Of a stretch of DNA of 7,205 nucleotides, positions 1 through 4,003 are shown piece after piece (position 1 is the first letter of the stretch; each line of letters opens with the position of its first letter). The translations under genes and the position numbers were made by a program. Under the pieces are notes generated by a model. It saw only the letters and a list, made by a program, of their open reading frames with translations. It was not told the DNA's origin and searched no databases. Source of the DNA: Alphaproteobacteria bacterium (GTDB lineage Bacteria; Pseudomonadota; Alphaproteobacteria; UBA3830); contig BNWE01000067.1 in the NCBI GenBank assembly GCA_025998595.1, positions 1 through 7,205 on the forward strand, in the 5' to 3' direction.

Positions 1-1
1 T

Positions 2-118
2 AGGGAAATTGAAAATAAACTTAATGATCGACCACGGAAAGTGTTAAACTTCAAAACACCTCGAGAGGTCTTTGTGGCAAATCGGATTGTTTCGCCACTT
101 GATGCACTTCGTTTCTGA
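2..118 (+). CDS. IS30-family transposase, C-terminal fragment (starts outside the window)
   Basis: This open frame enters from the left edge and ends at TGA 116-118, giving 38 residues. It contains ENKLNDRPRKVLNFKTP followed by REVF. The pattern LN-x-RPRK-x-L-x-F-KTP-x-E-VF is the hallmark C-terminus of IS30-family transposases, DDE enzymes that insert and excise the element. The catalytic DDE residues would lie upstream, outside the window, so activity cannot be judged. The last 68 bp overlap, on the opposite strand, the 3' end of the glycosyltransferase gene. The right terminal repeat of the element should lie just after the stop, around 100-150, but I cannot fix its edge without the left end. 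The family call is firm because the motif is distinctive; whether the element is complete is unknown. Confidence 0.85.
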   Translation, partial: REIENKLNDRPRKVLNFKTPREVFVANRIVSPLDALRF

Positions 119-1898
119 ATGGGCGGGTATCTATGTAATTCTTGAATAACACATCATAAAATTTCGTCATTTTGGCGTATTTCCACCATATTTTAGATCC
201 AGCACATTCATATAACCATGGTTTTTTGTGGGTAATATAGTGGCAGATGGCTGGATTATTCTCCGCTTCAGCGCATTCTTCCGGCGTTATAAGTTCTTCT
301 TTTAACATTTCCGGAAATACCGTTCGCCATGCGGGACAGAAATTGTATTTCATCTGAAAAAAAGAAATTCGATCCATGCATGTATGATTTAAAATATCCT
401 GATCCGGATGTTTCAGTCGCTCATCTTGGGATAACTTTATCCAAGTTTGTTCCAAATCTGCTTCCCGAATTTTTTTTAAATTCATTAGTAAAACGCCAGA
501 ATTCACATACTCGCCTCTTTTTAGTGGCAGAAAATATCTGGAAAATCCCCAAACACGCCATTTGAGATAAACGTTTACGGGATCACGAAATCCTTTAATT
601 AGAGAATCTGCAAAGTCTAAGTTATATAAATCCAATAGATTATCCAGAACGATAATATCAGTATCCAAATAAAGTATCTTGTCCAAATGAGGTAGAGCAG
701 AAGGTAAAAACAAGCGGAAATACATGGCCGTTGACGTGAAATTTTTTGTGGTAATAGCATTTCCGAACATATTTCCTGGCGAAACAAAACTAATCGTCGA
801 ATTCGGAGAAAATGTTTCAATAATAGATCTCAAGTGATTTTTATTTTCATCTGATACATCGTTTTCAACGATACAATAGATGTCATAGTGACAGATTTCT
901 TTTGCGGAAGATAGTAAACTTGTTATGGCAACAGCAGCGGGCATAAAAAAATTATTGTCAAATCCAAAAGCAATATTAATACGTGGAGTGGTTGCAATCT
1001 GAACCAGCGTGACGCTGGACTCGCTAATGATTTCACCACTGATTTCATGGTATGTCGGCTGTAGTTGCAACGTTGAAGTTGAACCAACATTGAAGATAGA
1101 GCTCGCATACGTTTGAGAAGGTAGCGAATCAGTAACGGATCCAATGTCACGCTGGCCTTTTATTTTCTGCCTCAGAATAGTGGCATAATCTTTATATTCC
1201 TGCTCCCGATTGATTATTCCAAAATTATTTTTATGCAGTCGACGCTTGACGGTTACCTGCTGAATTTTCTGGACACATATTCCATGCGCTTGTAATCTCA
1301 TTTGCCATTCGAGAGCTTCACCGGCTTGTAGTGTTTCATCGAAGCATCCTACGATATCAAACACATCACGCCTTATTAGAGCACATCCTGCTAGGGCTCC
1401 GAAATAAGGTTCTGGATTAAGAACTATGCCACTTCTTTCTTCTTCAGTGAGTTCCGGAGATATAAAATCTTGTCTCATTCCCAGCGCCAACGTGACGTTG
1501 AATCCGGTGTCTGCTTTGGTGTCAGCGACACGGGCGTTTACTTTTGCTGAAACAACTTCAACTTTTGAGATAGGTAGCGATAGCATTAGCGGATCCAGCA
1601 TTATGTTGACGGCTCGTGGCGTAAGCACGTCATCGGCATCATGGAACAGCACGAACGTTCCTCTGGCATATTTTAAGCCGATATTTCTAGCTTTTGGAGC
1701 GCCAGATGGTGGAATTGTAATGACTTGGCATCCAATTTCTTTAGCAATAGAAGCGGTATCATCGGTGGACGCATCATCAACTACGATAATCTCAATGGAT
1801 TCGGAACAATCTTGCTTCTGAATGCTTTCAATAGCTTCTCTGATGTACCGAGATGCATTCTTAGCGGGGATAATGACTGATATAACAGGCATAGTCAT
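51..1898 (-). CDS. Two-domain glycosyltransferase, GT2 (GT-A) fused to GT8
   Basis: Numbering is from ATG 1898 (615 aa). Residues 5-~245 form a family 2 glycosyltransferase: VISVIIPAKN at 5-14, nucleotide-binding DDASTDDT at 41-48, and HDADD (DxD-like metal site) at 86-90. Residues 306-~585 form a family 8 glycosyltransferase: INIAFGFDNNFF at its start, YLDTD (DxD) around 410-414, YVNSGVLLMNL near 464-474, HPDQD, and HYITHKKPW near 553-561. The domains are joined by a ~50-residue segment encoded by a palindromic repeat (1004-1155). A second, partial repeat copy lies inside the GT2 domain. The enzyme probably transfers sugars from nucleotide-sugars in surface glycan synthesis; the acceptor is unknown. 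I prefer ATG 1898 because it overlaps the PqqD-like stop as ATGA, which suggests coupled translation. A TTG start at 1922 would add 8 residues. The last ~23 residues are antisense IS30 sequence, so the native C-terminus is lost or altered. Confidence 0.88.
   Translation of the reverse strand: MTMPVISVIIPAKNASRYIREAIESIQKQDCSESIEIIVVDDASTDDTASIAKEIGCQVITIPPSGAPKARNIGLKYARGTFVLFHDADDVLTPRAVNIMLDPLMLSLPISKVEVVSAKVNARVADTKADTGFNVTLALGMRQDFISPELTEEERSGIVLNPEPYFGALAGCALIRRDVFDIVGCFDETLQAGEALEWQMRLQAHGICVQKIQQVTVKRRLHKNNFGIINREQEYKDYATILRQKIKGQRDIGSVTDSLPSQTYASSIFNVGSTSTLQLQPTYHEISGEIISESSVTLVQIATTPRINIAFGFDNNFFMPAAVAITSLLSSAKEICHYDIYCIVENDVSDENKNHLRSIIETFSPNSTISFVSPGNMFGNAITTKNFTSTAMYFRLFLPSALPHLDKILYLDTDIIVLDNLLDLYNLDFADSLIKGFRDPVNVYLKWRVWGFSRYFLPLKRGEYVNSGVLLMNLKKIREADLEQTWIKLSQDERLKHPDQDILNHTCMDRISFFQMKYNFCPAWRTVFPEMLKEELITPEECAEAENNPAICHYITHKKPWLYECAGSKIWWKYAKMTKFYDVLFKNYIDTRPFRNEVHQVAKQSDLPQRPLEVF
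1004..1155 (-). repeat. Palindromic coding repeat, copy 1, at the GT2/GT8 junction
   Basis: The 152-bp segment is bounded by CCAGCGTGACGCTGG (1004-1018) and CCAATGTCACGCTGG (1141-1155), inverted repeats with two mismatches. It is read in frame as about 50 residues, beginning QRDIGSVTDS and ending SSVTL. The stretch 1102-1127 matches 5009-5034 of the copy in the rightmost gene at 25 of 26 bases. Another core, around GTTGCAACTACAGCCGACAT on the minus strand, matches the ATTGCAATTACAGTC core of the other copies. It has the same orientation as its host gene. It resembles Rickettsia palindromic elements in behaviour but belongs to no family I recognise. Confidence 0.75.
1487..1570 (+). repeat. Palindromic coding repeat, partial copy inside the GT2 domain
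   Basis: The left end CCAACGTGACGTTG (1487-1500) is an odd-length perfect palindrome of the same type as the other element ends. A hairpin GTGTC-AGC-GACAC (1519-1531) follows, then GGGCGTTTACTTTTGCTGA, which closely matches 5109 onward in the rightmost gene. The right half of the element seems to be missing. The host gene reads it antisense, as VNARVADTKADTG then FNVTLA. It looks like an eroded or truncated insertion of roughly 25-30 codons between ordinary GT2 segments (VVSAK and QDFISPEL). The exact right edge is uncertain. Confidence 0.6.
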
Positions 1899-2317
1899 GA
1901 AATCTTTAGCACCGGCTGCCAACCTGTTTCTTCTTCAACGTCATGGATGGGATCCGCCAGCAGTAATTCTTTGGCGTCAGCATATTCATCAATTGTCAGA
2001 GCAAAACCGTCTGCTACTGCAATGTTGGCGTCCAGTCTGATTTCTTCCGAAGTTTGTGAATCGGTGGAGAGTAACATGTCTGTATCTAATAACACATTAA
2101 TGAAATCATGCAGATTTTTTTCTATGTCCATCGGAATATTTGGAATTTTTTTCAGAGCATTCAAAACATTTGGAGTGGAATGTCCCTTAATTAGCAGTTC
2201 AAAAACAGCTGTTCCAAACCTATTAAGCCCGTAATAAATTCCGGTTTTTGAGTTAATCGCAACGGCGATACCATCTGCGACATCACAGAAGATTTCATTT
2301 TCGTTTAGTTTATACAT
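1895..2317 (-). CDS. PqqD-like protein (RRE fold) with an acidic C-terminal extension
   Basis: The protein has 140 residues. Residues ~5-85 fit the PqqD fold, with the signature TGIYYGLNRFGTAVFELL (25-42) resembling the family's 'YyxLNxxGxxIWxLL'. PqqD-type domains bind leader peptides in ribosomal peptide (RiPP) pathways and also occur beside HprK-related kinases in alphaproteobacteria. Residues ~86-140 are an extra acidic tail with KELLLADPIHDVEEETGW, not part of the minimal domain. A good Shine-Dalgarno AGGAG (2323-2327) lies 5 nt before the ATG. The stop overlaps the downstream glycosyltransferase ATG by 4 bp. Upstream, the ancestral kinase frame would have overlapped this start by 8 bp, so the genes were probably translationally coupled before the palindromic element at 2393-2558 inserted. 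The fold call is good; the partner and substrate are not identifiable. Confidence 0.8.
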   Translation of the reverse strand: MYKLNENEIFCDVADGIAVAINSKTGIYYGLNRFGTAVFELLIKGHSTPNVLNALKKIPNIPMDIEKNLHDFINVLLDTDMLLSTDSQTSEEIRLDANIAVADGFALTIDEYADAKELLLADPIHDVEEETGWQPVLKIS

Positions 2318-2392
2318 GTCTACTCCTCTCGCTAATAAATTTCCTAAGCTCTTTTACATTTTTATCCAAATCAGGACAGAGATTGATTTGAT
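2310..2392 (-). pseudogene. Displaced native 3' end of the HprK-like kinase gene
   Basis: Reading leftward from the inner copy of the 6-bp direct repeat, an open frame encodes INLCPDLDKNVKELR followed by KFISERSRHV and TAA at 2312-2310. If the element at 2393-2558 and one TTTGAT copy are removed, the kinase codons ...GAT TTC TAT CAA join this frame exactly, giving SDLDFYQINLCPDLDKN. The restored kinase would end 8 bp inside the PqqD-like gene (ATGTATAA). A C-terminal helical segment with a 'PDLDxN' motif is plausible for HprK-like kinases. The stretch has no start codon or ribosome site of its own, so it is a severed gene end. Confidence 0.8.
2323..2327 (-). promoter_or_regulatory. Ribosome binding site of the PqqD-like gene
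   Basis: AGGAG on the minus strand, within GAGAGGAGTAGAC, sits 5 nt before ATG 2317-2315. It is the strongest Shine-Dalgarno in the leftward cluster and supports this start. Confidence 0.75.
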
Positions 2393-2558
2393 CGCTAACT
2401 CCGCTCAAAATTATGTAGCCTATTGTGTTTTTTGTTCATTTTTTAGCATTTTCTGCAAAAGCATAGACTCCCTAATTAGGTAGTCTATCCTCAAACAAAA
2501 AAGGCTGAAGTTTCAGGAATAAGTAGCACAGACGACCTAATTTTGAGCGGAGTTAGCG
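2393..2558. mobile_element. MITE-like palindromic element with 21-bp TIRs and 6-bp target duplication
   Basis: Two perfect 21-bp inverted repeats, 2393-2413 (starting CGCTAACTCCGCTC) and 2538-2558, bound 166 bp. The direct repeat TTTGAT flanks both sides (2387-2392 and 2559-2564), as expected for a target-site duplication. The element is symmetric about 2475/2476: a near-perfect palindrome fills its centre (2463-2488), and the intervening arms are about half complementary, so it can fold as one long hairpin. It encodes no transposase, so it must be mobilised in trans. It inserted near the 3' end of the kinase gene, which now uses an element-borne stop at 2491-2493. The parent transposon family is unknown to me. 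Confidence 0.88.
2463..2488. terminator. Central palindrome of the MITE; possible weak transcription terminator
   Basis: The arms are ATAGACTCCCTAA and TTAGGTAGTCTAT, 13 bp with one mismatch. It lies 2 bp beyond the present kinase stop. Leftward it is followed only by GCTTTTGC, a weak T tract, so intrinsic termination is doubtful. In RNA the larger element hairpin could still reduce expression of the downstream PqqD-like and glycosyltransferase genes. Confidence 0.35.
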
Positions 2559-3786
2559 TTTGATAGAAATCCAAGTCAGACACCAAAGACATCAAATCAA
2601 GAAAATATTTTGGATTTTTTCTTTCTCCCATTTGAATGGCCGTAGAATGAACCAGCTGCGCAATGGCCTGCCCTCCATGAATGGGTTCAATGGTTGGTTT
2701 TTCGATGTCTGCTATATTCGGGAAGATTGCTATTTTTATGGGAAGCTTTTCAACGAACTTATCATGATGACTGGATATGTCCAGCGCATGTTTTTTACCG
2801 TTGTGATTATCGTACAAAAATGTTGCGCCTGGCTCTTTCATTTTTTCCTGCGCCTGCATTGATAAGTATATGATTGAATAAATTGGATAAGCATACAATT
2901 GATCTGTTTTGGTTAGGATTAGGTAATCATCTGATACATATTGAAATCCATCCAACAGGCAGGAAATCGCCAACGTTGATTTACCCCTCTCCGCTCTACC
3001 ACAGATTAGAACGCCGGTGTTATCTATTCCTACGGCGGCTGAATGAACAAGAGCAGATGTGGGAGTCTTCACCATTTTATTGATTAATCTCACAAACAGA
3101 TGTCCCATTTTCGAAAGATGCTTGGTTGAAATTTCTTTAGCTGAAAAATAGGCGATTTTGTTTTTTGGATCATAGGCCGATAGGATATCGTCTTCCAAAA
3201 GTAATTCTATTTCTGGAGTCTCTTTGGTAGATAGGGATATCTTTTCAATAAGATAGGCGGTTTTGCTTTTGGGATCATAGGCCAGTGTGACGGTGGTTGC
3301 AGTCCGAGCCGGACTGGCGTTTTCTTTTGCTAAAACAGCATCAATATTGCAATTACAGTCTGCACACAATGAAGTTTGAAGCGAAGCAGAAGTGCCTGTA
3401 GTGCAACCACCGTCACGTTGGACTAAGAACAATTCTATATTGGAAGCTTTTTTGGTGGACAAGAATATGTTTTTAATATCTTGAGCGAAATCTGAAATAT
3501 ATGTTTTGACCTCCTCGTTCCATATGCGAAATATGACATCATATGAGTCAGCAGCATCTCGTAGAACATAGGCAAACTGCGTATTGATTGGTGTTATCAA
3601 TTCCTCGGAAAAGTTTTCGATTTTGACCGTTACATCGCCCAAACTTAAGTATTTTGTCTGGCCAATAACGCCGTTATTGGCCTCAAGAGACCGTCTATTG
3701 ACGATCTCATAATATTTATCCATTTCTTGCTGCGAGACATTGGTAAGTGGAATATTATTGACGTAATTTGCTGGTTGCGGTTTCAT
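2491..3786 (-). CDS. HprK-like P-loop kinase, interrupted and with a replaced C-terminus
   Basis: The protein has 431 residues. ALVHSAAVGIDN (245-256) leads into the Walker A motif GRAERGKST (263-271), then GFQYVSDDYLIL (280-291), whose SDD matches the acidic pair of HPr kinase/phosphorylase-type enzymes. These ATP-dependent kinases act on HPr in classical systems. HprK-related paralogues beside PqqD-like proteins act on other or unknown substrates, including peptides in some lasso-peptide clusters. The N-terminal 240 residues hold two additions: a ~46-residue segment from a palindromic repeat (residues 123-168, QRDGG...VTL) and a diverged 35-residue tandem duplication (from 183). Residues 410-431 come from the MITE at 2393-2558, so the native tail is missing. 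ATG 3786 has AAGGA at 3790-3794. The kinase core looks intact, but activity is doubtful with the altered tail. Confidence 0.8.
   Translation of the reverse strand: MKPQPANYVNNIPLTNVSQQEMDKYYEIVNRRSLEANNGVIGQTKYLSLGDVTVKIENFSEELITPINTQFAYVLRDAADSYDVIFRIWNEEVKTYISDFAQDIKNIFLSTKKASNIELFLVQRDGGCTTGTSASLQTSLCADCNCNIDAVLAKENASPARTATTVTLAYDPKSKTAYLIEKISLSTKETPEIELLLEDDILSAYDPKNKIAYFSAKEISTKHLSKMGHLFVRLINKMVKTPTSALVHSAAVGIDNTGVLICGRAERGKSTLAISCLLDGFQYVSDDYLILTKTDQLYAYPIYSIIYLSMQAQEKMKEPGATFLYDNHNGKKHALDISSHHDKFVEKLPIKIAIFPNIADIEKPTIEPIHGGQAIAQLVHSTAIQMGERKNPKYFLDLMSLVSDLDFYQTLTPLKIRSSVLLIPETSAFFV
3136..3468 (-). repeat. Diverged internal duplication in the kinase gene, one copy split by the palindromic repeat
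   Basis: The second copy (3136-3240, residues 183-217) reads ISLSTKETPEIELLL ... AYDPKNKIAYF. The first copy (3241-3468) reads IFLSTKKASNIELFL, then the palindromic element, then AYDPKSKTAYL. The shared block AYDPK[NS]K[IT]AY recurs exactly 105 bp (35 codons) apart. The copies have diverged clearly at the DNA level, so the duplication is not recent. Confidence 0.7.
3282..3421 (+). repeat. Palindromic coding repeat, complete copy in the kinase gene (antisense)
   Basis: The 140-bp copy has 20-bp inverted ends, CCAGTGTGACGGTGGTTGCA (3282-3301) and its complement at 3402-3421, with two mismatches. Inside are a hairpin GTCCG-AGC-CGGAC (3302-3314), then TGGCGTTTTCTTTTGCT, then ATTGCAATTACAGTC (3346-3360), which is identical to 5140-5154. 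Downstream of that core it aligns to the rightmost gene's copy up to TGCAACCACC. The kinase gene reads the opposite strand, giving QRDGGCTTGT ... ATTVTL. It is the best-preserved copy in the window. Confidence 0.85.
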
Positions 3787-4003
3787 GTTTCCTTTTTCAC
3801 AGCAGAATTAAAAATAACCAACGTACTCATGCATGATACCAAAGAAATTTATATTCGCCACACAAAAGCGTATCTTATTTGTATTATATTTCCTAAAAAA
3901 ACACAAGAATTTTTTTATAGCTTCGTTCTTGATATTTTAGCTTTTTCTTAAACATCAGCGTACTACAGTTGCGCAGAGAAGGTTTAATAGGGACGTTTGA
4001 TAT
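3787..4003. promoter_or_regulatory. Divergent intergenic region with promoters for both gene sets
   Basis: This 217-bp AT-rich stretch separates the leftward kinase cluster from the rightward GT2-glycine-rich gene, so both promoters should lie here. A perfect minus-strand TATAAT is at 3883-3888, 97 bp before the kinase ATG; no good -35 at 17 bp is visible. I see no convincing rightward promoter. AGGGAC at 3989-3994 is a reasonable ribosome site for ATG 4004, and AAGGA at 3790-3794 serves the kinase. No operator, riboswitch or RNA gene is evident. Confidence 0.5.

Noticed and set aside
1426..1821. A 131-residue plus-strand frame opposite the GT2 domain
   Set aside because: It is antisense to clear GT2 motifs and has no independent features; it is open partly because it crosses the palindromic repeat.
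1898..1922. TTG at 1922 as start of the GT2-GT8 gene
   Set aside because: It adds eight residues with no motif value; the ATG at 1898 gives a standard 4-bp ATGA overlap with the upstream gene.
2393..2558. Only a large transcription terminator rather than a mobile element
   Set aside because: The 6-bp flanking direct repeats and exact restoration of the kinase frame on excision show an insertion; the T tract after the central stem is weak.
3727..3951. A 74-residue plus-strand frame across the divergent promoter region
   Set aside because: It starts inside the kinase gene on the other strand, shows no family motif and no good ribosome site.
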